Of a DNA stretch of 64,000 nt, positions 33,672-43,419 are shown piece by piece. Made by a program: the position numbers and the translations under genes. Every line of letters starts with the position of its first letter. Position 1 is the first letter of the stretch. The notes under the pieces are model-generated. The model was not told the DNA's origin. It did no database searches and worked only from the letters and a program-made list of their open reading frames with translations. The stretch spans positions 186,001 through 250,000 of the forward strand of contig NZ_JACOFX010000004.1 in the NCBI RefSeq assembly GCF_014284125.1, given 5' to 3'. The DNA is from Undibacterium umbellatum (GTDB taxonomy: Bacteria; Pseudomonadota; Gammaproteobacteria; Burkholderiales; Burkholderiaceae_D).

Positions 33672-34517
33672 TCAATCGACTTGTTTCAGCATCGCCAGGA
33701 TTTCCTCGCGGGCCTGCGCCTGTTGCTGTTCCCTGGGGATGGTGGCGTCACCGTCCAGGAGTTGGTAGCGGTAATGGGCGAATTGGGAATGGTTGCCGCC
33801 GTCAATTTCTACCCATCTGGTTTGTCTGGGCAGCAAGTTTTTGTTGGCGATGATTTTTTCTCTTGGGGCGACCTGGTCATTGGTGGCAAAAACTTTGGTC
33901 ACGGGTATGCGCAAACCCGACAGGTCGGCCGATTTGGGATGGGTACTACCCAGCAACAGCATGCCGGCTATATGGTCAGTATCGGTCTGCACATAGCGCG
34001 CCGACAGGGCAGCGCCCAGGGAATGACCGGCAATCACCCAGGATGGCAGGCCGGGATGGCTGCTGATGATGTCTTTGGCTTGCGACAAGACGATTTCCTT
34101 GTGGGATTCCAGCGGGGCAAAGCGCCAGGGCAGTTTGATGATGAATACCGTAAAGCCGGCTTCGGCCACTGGCCTGAGCAGGGGGATATAGGCATCTGCT
34201 GCAATGCCGCTGCCGCAGAAAAAAATCAGGCCACGTTTTGGCTGGGCCAGCAAGGGGCGCAATTCCAGGGATGCCGGGGTGTCAGTGAGTGCGATGCTGG
34301 TACTGGACTGGAACATGCTGTCATCGACATCGCGGGTCCGGACATTGTTGATCATCCAGAGGGTGGACAAGGTGGCAAAGCTGAAAAAGAAATAGCGTAT
34401 CCAGCTATGGATACGGGTTTTTACAGCGAGTGGTGGCTTGCTCATGGCAAACATGGCAGGGATTCCATCTAGACAGGACAGGAGTGTGACCAGGCCAGCC
34501 ACACTCTTTCGACTCAT
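33672..34517 (-). CDS. Membrane-anchored alpha/beta hydrolase, 281 aa
   Basis: The start at ATG 34517 is preferred because GGTGGAG lies 9 bases upstream. Near residue 45 a hydrophobic segment (WIRYFFFSFATLSTLWMI) probably anchors the protein in the inner membrane. The hydrolase domain has nucleophile elbow VIAGHSLGAALSARY, acid VFATNDQVAP and catalytic His in GGNHSQFAHY. This layout fits the alpha/beta-hydrolase family found in several bacterial 'YdjP-like' proteins (Abhydrolase_5). The substrate is unknown; the catalytic domain most likely faces the periplasm. The gene is monocistronic and transcribed toward the preceding lipoprotein operon. Confidence 0.85.
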   Translation of the reverse strand: MSRKSVAGLVTLLSCLDGIPAMFAMSKPPLAVKTRIHSWIRYFFFSFATLSTLWMINNVRTRDVDDSMFQSSTSIALTDTPASLELRPLLAQPKRGLIFFCGSGIAADAYIPLLRPVAEAGFTVFIIKLPWRFAPLESHKEIVLSQAKDIISSHPGLPSWVIAGHSLGAALSARYVQTDTDHIAGMLLLGSTHPKSADLSGLRIPVTKVFATNDQVAPREKIIANKNLLPRQTRWVEIDGGNHSQFAHYRYQLLDGDATIPREQQQAQAREEILAMLKQVD

Positions 34518-34777
34518 TATAGGCGCTCCACCCATCTGTAGCTAATGCAATTGCAAAACAACAATGCAATATATTGATTATTTGATTTTTTTGACATCCA
34601 GCACAAATCTGTCTTTGAGTTTCAAAGCCGAACCACAGCCTGTGAGTGGCTGAAGGCAATAAAGTTCAGCTTGCCGGCCCACAAAAATGAATATCCTTGC
34701 GTCGTCGTTTTAGCGGTTGCGGAGACGTAAAACTGTAGCGTATATTGCGGCTTGTTATCAACTCACCATGGATACCC

Positions 34778-35887
34778 ATGACGCGATTGCTCATCAGCAG
34801 CTTGTTTCTACTCCTGCCTGTGCTTCAACTCAGCCAGCCTGCCGCAGCCACTGAAGTCCCACCAGCAACTACCACCACAGAAGAACCCCAGTCGGTCGCC
34901 GTCAATGGTATCAAGAATCCTGAACTGCGCTCTTACCGCAATATGCTGGCCGGGCTGGACATGTTTGAGAGCAAGCACCATCTGGCGCCAACGGCGGATA
35001 ACTTGCGTTTCGTGCTCAAGCCCAGGCATGCCAGTACTTCGCTGGCCGGTCTGAGCCTGCGCATCGCCAATGATGACATGTCCATCCCGGTGGAGGTTGC
35101 TGCTGATGGCAGCTTTATCTTGCCACGTGACCAGGCAGCAGCCGATGGCGAGGCCGAATTGATACTCAATCGCGCACGCGGTGAATTCAGTGGCATGCCA
35201 CGCGTGACCAGCGCCAATGTCCCGGCAAATATGCGCCGCCTTGGTGATGTGCGTCTTGAATGCCAGGTCGCCATCGCGATTGCCAAGAAAGAATTCAATG
35301 TCTTGCTGCGTGCCGCTGCCGCAGTGGCTTTGGGCGGCACCGACTGGTGCCTGTCCTCCAGGGTCAGCTATGGTACTTTTACACCTTTCCCGACGGACAG
35401 CGTCAGCCTGGTGTCGGGTGATAAACGCACGGTGCTTTTGAGTGGTCATCGCCTGAAGTATGCGGTGCTGCCGCTTGCTGACCGCAACTGGCCTGACGAT
35501 ACCCTGGTCGAATTCCAGCCATCACCAGCCACCAGCATTGCCCATTTCACTGCCCAGCCTATCTACCTGAGCGGCACCATGAACAAATGGGATAACTCTT
35601 TGCCTTTAACGCAGGTTGATGCCAGCAATTTTAGTGTGGATGTGGTTTTAGCCAAGGGCATCAGCAAGTTCAAGATAGTGTCGAAAGACTTCAAAATGGT
35701 CGAACTTGGTGTAGGTGACACCAGGGCCAATGAAACCAAAGGCAATTTCGCGATCAATACTGGCAAGGCGCTGGCCTGGGCAGGCAAGGATGTGTGGTTT
35801 GAGCCGCCACAGGCTGGCAAGTATAGCTTTACCCTGAATGTGGCTGATCCGGATGCGCCGGTGTTGACGATTACGGCACGGGAGTAG
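34778..35887 (+). CDS. Exported protein with CBM48/pullulanase-N-like domain, 369 aa
   Basis: Signal peptide TRLLISSLFLLLPVLQLSQP ends before AAATEVPP. The C-terminal region contains IYLSGTMNKWDNSLPLTQVD and later DAPVLTITARE, an arrangement seen in glycogen-binding/pullulanase N-terminal modules where 'LxGxMNxW' is the signature. The central 200 residues are beta-rich and unknown. There is no catalytic motif. It may bind a carbohydrate or act as a periplasmic sensor. The start at ATG 34778 is chosen because it begins the signal peptide; the frame is open to 34745. Confidence 0.75.
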   Translation: MTRLLISSLFLLLPVLQLSQPAAATEVPPATTTTEEPQSVAVNGIKNPELRSYRNMLAGLDMFESKHHLAPTADNLRFVLKPRHASTSLAGLSLRIANDDMSIPVEVAADGSFILPRDQAAADGEAELILNRARGEFSGMPRVTSANVPANMRRLGDVRLECQVAIAIAKKEFNVLLRAAAAVALGGTDWCLSSRVSYGTFTPFPTDSVSLVSGDKRTVLLSGHRLKYAVLPLADRNWPDDTLVEFQPSPATSIAHFTAQPIYLSGTMNKWDNSLPLTQVDASNFSVDVVLAKGISKFKIVSKDFKMVELGVGDTRANETKGNFAINTGKALAWAGKDVWFEPPQAGKYSFTLNVADPDAPVLTITARE

Positions 35888-35944
35888 TGGATGCGGGTTG
35901 TGCGGGTGTGGGTTGCAACAATGTAGCTTGGGCCGCCCCTCCCC

Positions 35945-36847
35945 TCACATCCTGTCCAGCGGCAACCTCGTCATCAAGAAATCCAGCAAGGCCGCCACGC
36001 GTGGGGGTATCGCCTCCTGTTTATAGAATACCGCCCAGACTGGTTGCATCCAGGGCAGGCTGATGTCTGGCAGCACGGGCTTGAGCCTGCCGTGGGTGCG
36101 GTCGGCCATGGTCAGAAAGTCGGACAGGCAGACGATGCCAGCACCTTGCACGGCTAGGTGACGCAGGGTTTCGCCGTTGCTGGCGCTGACGACGGGGTCG
36201 ATGATGTAGCCTTCATTGTTTGCGGCATCCGTAGCAGGTAGCGGCCAGGTATTCAGGCTGGCGGGCGCGGTGAAACCGAGCAGCCTGTGCTGCGCCAGGT
36301 CGGCCACGGTCTGTGGTTCACCATGGCGTGCCAGATAATGCGGTGCGGCTACCAGGCGGATGCGGCTGCTACCCAGGCGGCGTGCATGCAGGCTGGAATC
36401 GCTGAGCTGGCCTATGCGTATCGCCAGGTCGGCCCTTTCTTCGATGAGGTCAACAAAGGTTTCGCCGCTGACCAGTTCCAGCCTGATGAGGGGATAGGCA
36501 TCCAGAAACTCCGCCACCAATGGCGCGATCAGGTGATCAAGTGCGGGGGTGGCGGCGTTCACCCGCACCAGGCCGGATGGCTGCGACAGGCGTGCAGTCA
36601 GTTGTTCTTCAGTGTCATCAATATCACAAAGTATCTTCTTTGCCCTTTGCAATAGCCAGTGACCTTCCTCGCTCAGCTCCAGCTTGCGGGTGGTGCGCGT
36701 CATCAGCGTCATGCCCAGTTGTGCTTCGAGACGGGAAATGCTGCGGCTGATGCCGGATGGCGTTTGCCCCAGACGCTCGGCAGCGGCTGAAAACGAGCCG
36801 GTATCAGCCACCGCGACCAGAGCCTTCATGGTTTCCAAGCTTAGCAT
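35945..36847 (-). CDS. LysR-type transcriptional regulator, 300 aa
   Basis: The winged helix-turn-helix (MKALVAVADTGSFSAAAERL, then GQTPSGISRSISRLEAQLGM) is at the N-terminus, and the rest is a two-lobed periplasmic-binding-like effector domain (LSQPSGLVRVNAATPALDHL). It is divergently transcribed from an MFS exporter at 36952, a classic arrangement in which the regulator controls the exporter and itself. Two dyads lie in the shared 104-base gap. Length and motif positions are those of the CrgA/YafC-like subgroup. Confidence 0.95.
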   Translation of the reverse strand: MLSLETMKALVAVADTGSFSAAAERLGQTPSGISRSISRLEAQLGMTLMTRTTRKLELSEEGHWLLQRAKKILCDIDDTEEQLTARLSQPSGLVRVNAATPALDHLIAPLVAEFLDAYPLIRLELVSGETFVDLIEERADLAIRIGQLSDSSLHARRLGSSRIRLVAAPHYLARHGEPQTVADLAQHRLLGFTAPASLNTWPLPATDAANNEGYIIDPVVSASNGETLRHLAVQGAGIVCLSDFLTMADRTHGRLKPVLPDISLPWMQPVWAVFYKQEAIPPRVAALLDFLMTRLPLDRM

Positions 36848-36850
36848 TAT

Positions 36851-36882
36851 TGACTCCGAGTCATAAGTTAAGTGTAGCTTAA
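36851..36882. promoter_or_regulatory. Probable LysR operator region, divergent promoter
   Basis: TGACT-CCG-AGTCA (36851-36863) and TTAAG-TGTAG-CTTAA (36868-36882) are adjacent dyads just upstream of the LysR start and about 75 bases before the MFS start. T-N11-A boxes are the usual LysR target. Confidence 0.5.
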
Positions 36883-36951
36883 GCTATTTTTCTTTGCCCT
36901 GCATGGGATCAGACTCCGTATTCGTTCTATTTTCATTACCTGGAGTCAAAC

Positions 36952-38157
36952 ATGCCACTTGCTCTCTGGGCGCTGACACTCAGCGCCTTTGCCATCGGTA
37001 CGACAGAATTTGTGATTGTCGGCCTTATCCCCACCATCGCCAGCAGCCTGGCGGTGTCTGTTCCTTCTGCCGGTTTGCTGGTCAGCCTGTATGCGCTGGG
37101 CGTGGCTGTTGGTGCGCCGGTGCTGACTGCACTGACTGGCCGCGTGCAACGCAAGCAGTTATTGCTGGGCCTGATGGCCTTGTTCACTATCGGCAACCTG
37201 GTGGCCTGGATGGCACCCAACTATGCCTCGCTGATGGCGGCACGGGTGCTGACTGGCCTGGCGCATGGGGTGTTCTTTTCGATAGGTTCAACGATCGCCA
37301 CTGGCCTGGTCGCCAAGGACAAGGCAGCCAGTGCGATTGCGCTGATGTTCAGCGGCCTGACGGTGGCGCTGGTCACGGGGGTGCCGCTGGGTACCTTCAT
37401 AGGACAGCATCTGGGTTGGCAGGCGACGTTTCTGGCAGTGTCGGCACTGGGTGTGATTGCGTTTATCGGTTGCGCGATATTGATCCCCGCCACCATCGCC
37501 AGCAGCAAGCCTGCATCTTTATTGACGCAAATGGCGGTGCTGAAAAAACCGCGCCTCTTGCTGGTATATGCGATGACAGCCCTTGGTTATGGCGGCAGCT
37601 TTATCGCCTTCACTTACCTGGCACCGATACTGCAAGACATCAGCGGCTTTAGCGCCAATGCGGTGGGCCTGGTGATGCTGGTGTACGGTGTATCGGTCAC
37701 CTTTGGCAATATCTGGGGTGGCAAGCTGGCAGATAAAAAAGGGCCAGTCGCGGCACTGCAGATCGTGTTTGCTTTGTTAGCGCTGGTGTTGCTGGTGCTG
37801 ACTTTTACTGCGCATAACAAATGGCTGGCCTTGCTGACCGTGCTGGCCTGGGGTGCAGTGGCTTTTGGTAATGTGCCGGGCTTGCAAGTGTATGTAGTGC
37901 AGCGGGCTGAACAGGATGCGCCACAGGCTATAGACGTGGCATCAGGTTTAAATATCGCGGCATTTAATGTTGGCATCGCCTTCGGTGCCTGGGCAGGTGG
38001 CTTGATAGTCAGCCATATCGGCTTGATGCATACACCATGGATAGGTGCGCTGGTGGTAGTGGGTGCCTGGGGCTTGACGACGCTGGCGGGGCGGCTGGAC
38101 AAGGCGGATGGGATTTCCGTCTCTCCTGGACAAGCAAGGGCAGTTGCCATGCATTGA
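36952..38157 (+). CDS. MFS exporter, AraJ/YdhP-like, 401 aa
   Basis: Twelve hydrophobic segments. Motif A equivalents occur after helix 2 (ALTGRVQRKQLLLG) and in helix 8-9 (WGGKLADKKGPVAAL). The N-terminus MPLALWALTLSAFAIGTTEF is the signature of the DHA1 AraJ/YdhP/PbuE-type drug or sugar efflux group. Transport is proton-coupled efflux from the cytoplasm; the substrate cannot be read from sequence. The start at ATG 36952 has ribosome-binding site TGGAGT. The divergent LysR gene is the likely regulator. Confidence 0.93.
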   Translation: MPLALWALTLSAFAIGTTEFVIVGLIPTIASSLAVSVPSAGLLVSLYALGVAVGAPVLTALTGRVQRKQLLLGLMALFTIGNLVAWMAPNYASLMAARVLTGLAHGVFFSIGSTIATGLVAKDKAASAIALMFSGLTVALVTGVPLGTFIGQHLGWQATFLAVSALGVIAFIGCAILIPATIASSKPASLLTQMAVLKKPRLLLVYAMTALGYGGSFIAFTYLAPILQDISGFSANAVGLVMLVYGVSVTFGNIWGGKLADKKGPVAALQIVFALLALVLLVLTFTAHNKWLALLTVLAWGAVAFGNVPGLQVYVVQRAEQDAPQAIDVASGLNIAAFNVGIAFGAWAGGLIVSHIGLMHTPWIGALVVVGAWGLTTLAGRLDKADGISVSPGQARAVAMH

Positions 38158-38277
38158 GTGTGGTTAGGCCCCCTTCATCTTACTCCTCAGTAGCGGCTTT
38201 AGGTGCGAACAATTGACACAGTGTTAGCTAATAAAGCCGCCCTGCATTATTGCAAGGCTCGCACCTGCCTGTAAAAA

Positions 38278-38967
38278 TTATCCTGCCAAAGTATGGGCGT
38301 AGTTTCTTTCTTCCAGATCCGCTTTCGCTTTAGCAATAACAGCGACAGCCTCCTCAGCACGTCCAGTAGCTCGCAATACCTTGATGATATTGGTGACATC
38401 CTTGATGAACCTGTCCCACATTCCTTGCATAAAATCATCGTTAGAAAGTTCCGGCATGGTGGCACAGATTTTCAGTGTTTCGTCATGTTTTTCCAGCTTG
38501 TCTTCATAGAATGCCAGCGCATCGTCAATATAAGTGGCGCACACGGCGATGTGTGGCGAACTGACCAATTCGTCCCAGATGAAATGCACGATTTCTTTGG
38601 CGAGTTTGGGGTCTGCCTGATGATAACCAATGAATTTTTCCAGCACGGTCTCTTGCTGATTAAGGCAGGCACCTATAGCGGCATAGTCATGAAAATATAC
38701 TGGATTGCGCGACTGCTCCAGCGCAAGGATGCTGTGTTCAAACTTTTGTTCCAGACGAATCCGGGCTGGCTCATACTCCTGGCCCAGTCGCGCCCATTCA
38801 AAAAGACAAAATGACAGCCGCACACCGTAGAGCGTAGCCTGGTCTTCGTCCAGGGCATGATCAAAAAACCATTCATAGGATACCAGCGATGATTCATATT
38901 CTTGTGCGGCATGCGCCTGCCTCGCCTTGTCGAGAACTTGCGTGGCCTGCTGGTTATGATCATTCAT
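38278..38967 (-). CDS. TPR-like hypothetical protein, 229 aa
   Basis: A mostly helical protein with tetratricopeptide-like periodicity (LDKARQAHAAQEYESSLVSY near the N-terminus, VLRATGRAEEAVAVIAKAKA near the C-terminus). The core (FEWARLGQEYEPARIRLEQK) is charged. There is no signal peptide or membrane segment, so it should be cytoplasmic and protein-binding. I do not recognise a specific family. It lies alone between an MFS gene and a long A+T-rich intergenic region. Confidence 0.7.
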   Translation of the reverse strand: MNDHNQQATQVLDKARQAHAAQEYESSLVSYEWFFDHALDEDQATLYGVRLSFCLFEWARLGQEYEPARIRLEQKFEHSILALEQSRNPVYFHDYAAIGACLNQQETVLEKFIGYHQADPKLAKEIVHFIWDELVSSPHIAVCATYIDDALAFYEDKLEKHDETLKICATMPELSNDDFMQGMWDRFIKDVTNIIKVLRATGRAEEAVAVIAKAKADLEERNYAHTLAG

Positions 38968-40047
38968 TAGGTGATTTTCCTTTAGTGAGTTGCCAATGTG
39001 AAGAACTTGATAATCAATTACGTGGCCAAAGCGTCGTCGCCTGGGTAATCAACTGAATAGTCAGTTGAGCGCTTGTGCAAAATTTTCCATGATGTAGAAA
39101 TCAATTTGTTACTTTCAAATTTTATTGAGTAACTAAAATCCGCTTGTCAGTTGGGGATAATTTTCATTATTGCAAGATTTCATTTAAGTATTTGCGATAC
39201 ATTTTCTACCGTCATTTATTGTCAGGCATACGATCAACTTTGGCGGACGTGGCAATAATATGTCGCAAGCTGTGACGTATACACTGATCGTTGAATAAAT
39301 CCTGGCTCCCACTACCTCGTGCTAGCAGCTTGCCTGCATTAACCCTTATAAACGGCTTTGGCCGCGAACAGCCTGTGCATGTCACTCGTCATGTTCGCGA
39401 CGGTAGCCACTACTACCTGCCTCCTCACAAACAAGATTTGCCCAGTCTGATGCTGTTGCAAAACAGGGTTGGCAACTGCTTTTCCCGCGGACCAATTGTA
39501 AGTTTTCTGTAACAGGGAAATCAATTTGTTTCTTACAATTTTGTCATAAACAAAGGAGCGGTAATACCACTTTCATTTTCAGGAAAATTTTGTCAATAAC
39601 AAAGTTAATTTTGATATTCCATGGCCATTTTTTGTCAGCGGCGCATCTGGGTCTGCAGAGGGTTTGTGCATGTGGTATTACCACGCGAATTGCCACAAGA
39701 ATGGAAAAGTTTCCAACTTTTGCAGGACAAATTTTCCAGTCAGTATTGGGATGCTTTCCAGACTGACCAAATCTGTCAACCCCAATGACAAAATTTGAGA
39801 TGGGCCACGCCCCATTTCAGGGCAGACATCAGCCCATTTGCGCGACCTTGCAACATGCCTGGCAATTGGATACTGTCAAGCCTCGACCAGTAACACAGAC
39901 CAGTTTTACCTGATTCTCTTTTGTGAAGGCATGGTACAGACCAGGCTTCACTGGCACATCCACAAGCATGTGCCATGCAATATAGACAGATGCCGTGCAC
40001 ACATCCACGCATCCATATGCGCCAACGTAAAAACCAGGAGTTCCTAC
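38968..40047. other. Long A+T-rich intergenic region
   Basis: About 1,080 bases without a convincing gene. It contains two GGTAWTACC dyads (listed separately), and AAATCAATTTGTT occurs twice (near 39100 and 39520) in the same orientation, followed by similar A+T-rich sequence. It probably holds a long promoter region for the di-haem protein gene, and possibly a decayed gene. Confidence 0.45.
39560..39684. promoter_or_regulatory. Pair of GGTAWTACC operators
   Basis: GGTAATACCAC (39560-39570) and the perfect dyad GTGGTA-T-TACCAC (39672-39684) share the core GGTAWTACC and lie 112 bases apart, 360-490 bases before the di-haem gene. The TGGT-ACCA core resembles GntR-family operators, which is inference. 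Confidence 0.4.
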
Positions 40048-43000
40048 GTGAAAAAACTATCCAATCGCATGACGGCCATCTGCCTGGCCTCATCGCTACT
40101 TTGCCTGCAACTGGCAGGATGCGGTGGTTCAAGCACTGCCGATTCAGGTACAACAAGCACAAGCCCCATGGCTGCGCCACCGCAAGGCCCACCTGCAGAA
40201 ACTGCACTGACACCTGTCAGCGCTACCGCCAGCTCAGTTGAACGTGGTGACCTGTCGGCAGCGGCGGCAATCGACCATAATGACAACACCCGCTGGGGCA
40301 GTGCTTTTACCGATGACCAGTATCTGACGCTGGACTTTGGCAAGTCTGAAACCATCACCCGCGTGCGCATACAATGGGAAAATGCCCATGCCACGCAATA
40401 CCTGCTGCAAGTCTCTGACAATAATAGTGACTGGACCACGATCAAGACGGTAGACAATAGCAAGGGTGGTATTGAAGACCTGACAGAGCTGAATGGCAAA
40501 GGCCGTTACCTGCGCGTGAAGGGTATCAAGCGTTCTACCCAGTATGGTTATTCCATCATCGAGATACAGGCATTCACAGGCACGCCAGTAACACAACCTG
40601 GCACAGATCCAACCCAGCCCAGCCAGCCCGGCAACCCTGGAACGATAGACTTGAGCAAGCCTGGTGTTGCCGTCAAGCCTGTCGCCGCGACTTCATCCGC
40701 AGTAGAAAACCAGGCCATGTCAGCCGCCATGGCGATCGATGGCAAAGCCAATACCCGCTGGGGCAGCACCTCTGAAGATGGTGCCTGGATACAGTTTGAC
40801 TTTGGTGCCAAGACACCAGTCGGTTATATGAAACTGGTATGGGAAAACGCCTACGGCAAGGAATACGCCCTGCGCGTCTCCGACGATGGCCAGACCTGGA
40901 CGCAACTGCGCTATGTCAGCGGTGGCAAAGGTGGTTCGGAAGAATTCTTTAACCTGGGTGCAAATGCCCGCTACCTACGCCTGCAAGGCGTGGCCCGTGC
41001 TACCCAGTATGGTTACTCTTTGTTTGAAGTTGAATTCAAGTCACCAGGCAGCGACAACACCCTGCCAGATGCCACCACCTCTGCTTTAAAATTCCCTGCC
41101 AGTGGCAGTGGCTGGGCACCTTTGCCTGCTGCAGCAGAACCGCTGGAAAGCCTGCAATTCACTTTACCTGACGGCACGCTGGTCACACGCTTTGGCGCAC
41201 GCGGCCTGGCGCGCCATGGCCGTGAACGTGGCGAAGAATGGAATGAGATAGGCTATGGCCCGAATGAAACTGTTGATGCTGCAACCGGCTTGCCAGTCGA
41301 TAAAGGCCCCGGCAATTACCTGACCTTTGTGGCGCAATATTTCAAGAACCGCACCTGGGGTTTTGAGATCATCGACAATAGCCGCGTGGCAGGCGTGACC
41401 AAGCCTGTACTCACAGTCAATCAATACAATACCGTGGACTTTTTGCCGGGTGGCGTGGCTTTCTTCCGTGGCTTTGACCGCGTTGGCGTCACCGGTTATG
41501 GCTGGATGAATCCGGGTGAGCTGGTAGACCGCAATGTCGCCATCTGTAAACCCGTACCCTACCCTGCCAATAACAAGCTCAGCAGTGCTGACGGCATCAA
41601 TGGTGCCTGTACCTTGCGGGTCAAGAATTATCCCGGACATAGCGACCTGGATGCAAACGGCTTCCCGAATGGCAAAAACATTCCGGCACGCCCGCTGGTG
41701 GTGGGTGACATTATCGAAGTGTCGCCATCCATGTTCTCCACGCCTGAGGGCATGGCTGCCAAGGGTGATAATGGCGGTGTGCGCTATTACTCTTCTGAAT
41801 GGATTTATGTGGTTGGTGCTGGTCTCAAGCCTTGGTATGGCGTACAGCCACGTTTGAACTCGGTGCCACTGCCGGATGAAACTTTGTCTGGTGGCCAGGG
41901 CTCAGTCTCTTACAATTATTCTGACAATGGCTTGTTCATGTTCCAGCAGCCGCACAATAATGCGGGCATGCAAAACATACAGCGCTTTGTTGAAGGTCGC
42001 CGCCTGGTGCATACCAACTTCACCACGGGTGACCATAACGAGAATGGCAATGACCGTTACCAGCAAGCCGTGGGTTTGCAGGGGCCGCGTTTCAACCAGT
42101 CTGCCTGTATTGCCTGCCACGTCAATAATGGTCGCAGCCCTGCACCCGTCGCCATCAACCAGCGTCTCGACAGCATGTCGGTACGGGTGGCAGCTACCAA
42201 TGCAGCGGGCCAGCAATTGCCGCATCCGCAATATGGCACCGTGGTGCAGATGAATGCCTACTCAAGCAGCGGCATGCCACAAAACTGGGGCACCAATGTC
42301 AACGTCGCCGGTTTTGAAACCCGCACAACAAAACTGGCCGACGGCAGCAGCGTAGAACTGCGCAAACCCACGCTGGCATTTGAGGGTGCCGTACCAAGCG
42401 TGTATTCGCTGCGCGCTGCCCAGCCGATGATAGGCATGGGCTTGCTCGAAGCCATACCTGAAGCCGACATCCTGGCGCGTGCCCGCACATCGCCAGATGC
42501 CGATGGTGTCATGGGCACCGCCAACTATGTGTATGAACCAGAAACCGGTGCAGTGCGCGTAGGCCGCTTTGGCTGGAAGGCATCCAAGGCGACCCTGCGC
42601 CACCAGACTGCCGCTGCGCTGTTGCTGGATATGGCAGTCACCTCTGCGCCCTACCCTAACCGTAGCTGCACGACAGATCCGGCTGGCTGCGCCAAGGCGG
42701 GAACACAAAAAGGTATCTCGGAAAATGATCTGCAATTGATCACCCAATACCTGGGCCTGGTGGCCGTGCCTGCACAGCGCAGCATCGCCAGCGGTTTCCC
42801 CAAAGGGGTGGCAGCCATGGAGGAACATGCTATCAATCCTCAGCAAGTCAGTGCGGGTGCCAAGGTATTCCAGTCCATGCGCTGTTCAGCTTGCCACACG
42901 GTGGAGATGAAAACGGGCAGCGGCCATTTGCTGGCTGAATTGCGCAACCAGACCATCAGGCCATACACAGACATGCTGCTGCATGACATGGGCGCTGGCC

Positions 43001-43251
43001 TGGCCGACAAGCTGGTAGAAGGCCAGGCACTGGGCAATATGTGGCGTACCGCGCCGCTGTGGGGCATAGGCTATACCGACAAAGTCATGGGCAATAACAG
43101 CAAGGTCGGCTACCTGCACGACGGCCGCGCCCGTAACCTGACCGAAGCCATACTCTGGCACGGCGGCGAAGCAGATAAATCCCGCCAGCGTTTCGAGAAC
43201 CTGTCCAAGGCTGATCGTGATGCGGTGCTGGCTTTCTTGAAGTCTTTGTAA
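40048..43251 (+). CDS. Secreted di-haem oxidoreductase (DHOR) with two F5/8-type C domains, 1067 aa
   Basis: I chose GTG 40048 (VKKLSNRM) because AGGAG lies 7 bases upstream and a lipoprotein-like signal follows directly (LASSLLCLQLAGCGGSS). Domains: discoidin (F5/8 type C) repeats at residues about 50-180 and 208-330, both with the AAAIDHNDNTRWGS / AMAIDGKANTRWGS motif; then a roughly 650-residue DHOR/thiol-oxidoreductase-like domain carrying two haem-binding CxxCH sites, CIACH near 687 and CSACH near 946. The final part (LHDGRARNLTEAILWHGGEA) is typical of DHOR proteins. It is probably a surface or periplasmic haem enzyme bound to a polysaccharide. A strong terminator follows. The precise electron donor or substrate is unknown. 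Confidence 0.88.
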   Translation: MKKLSNRMTAICLASSLLCLQLAGCGGSSTADSGTTSTSPMAAPPQGPPAETALTPVSATASSVERGDLSAAAAIDHNDNTRWGSAFTDDQYLTLDFGKSETITRVRIQWENAHATQYLLQVSDNNSDWTTIKTVDNSKGGIEDLTELNGKGRYLRVKGIKRSTQYGYSIIEIQAFTGTPVTQPGTDPTQPSQPGNPGTIDLSKPGVAVKPVAATSSAVENQAMSAAMAIDGKANTRWGSTSEDGAWIQFDFGAKTPVGYMKLVWENAYGKEYALRVSDDGQTWTQLRYVSGGKGGSEEFFNLGANARYLRLQGVARATQYGYSLFEVEFKSPGSDNTLPDATTSALKFPASGSGWAPLPAAAEPLESLQFTLPDGTLVTRFGARGLARHGRERGEEWNEIGYGPNETVDAATGLPVDKGPGNYLTFVAQYFKNRTWGFEIIDNSRVAGVTKPVLTVNQYNTVDFLPGGVAFFRGFDRVGVTGYGWMNPGELVDRNVAICKPVPYPANNKLSSADGINGACTLRVKNYPGHSDLDANGFPNGKNIPARPLVVGDIIEVSPSMFSTPEGMAAKGDNGGVRYYSSEWIYVVGAGLKPWYGVQPRLNSVPLPDETLSGGQGSVSYNYSDNGLFMFQQPHNNAGMQNIQRFVEGRRLVHTNFTTGDHNENGNDRYQQAVGLQGPRFNQSACIACHVNNGRSPAPVAINQRLDSMSVRVAATNAAGQQLPHPQYGTVVQMNAYSSSGMPQNWGTNVNVAGFETRTTKLADGSSVELRKPTLAFEGAVPSVYSLRAAQPMIGMGLLEAIPEADILARARTSPDADGVMGTANYVYEPETGAVRVGRFGWKASKATLRHQTAAALLLDMAVTSAPYPNRSCTTDPAGCAKAGTQKGISENDLQLITQYLGLVAVPAQRSIASGFPKGVAAMEEHAINPQQVSAGAKVFQSMRCSACHTVEMKTGSGHLLAELRNQTIRPYTDMLLHDMGAGLADKLVEGQALGNMWRTAPLWGIGYTDKVMGNNSKVGYLHDGRARNLTEAILWHGGEADKSRQRFENLSKADRDAVLAFLKSL

Positions 43252-43281
43252 AGCTGGTGTAATTCGCTAGCATTGCTTAGT

Positions 43282-43321
43282 AAAACGGCTGCTGAACAGA
43301 TACATGTTCAGCAGCCGTTTT
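43282..43321 (+). terminator. Strong bidirectional terminator
   Basis: AAAACGGCTGCTGAAC (43282-43297) pairs perfectly with GTTCAGCAGCCGTTTT (43306-43321) around an 8-base loop. The A- and T-runs at the stem base allow termination in either direction. Confidence 0.85.
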
Positions 43322-43419
43322 CCTGATGGGCAGGCACTCTGCGAGTATGATGCAACAGAGATATCATTCTTCATATTTTTACGAAGAAATCCCATGCGCC
43401 AACTGGCTAAGGTCTGATA

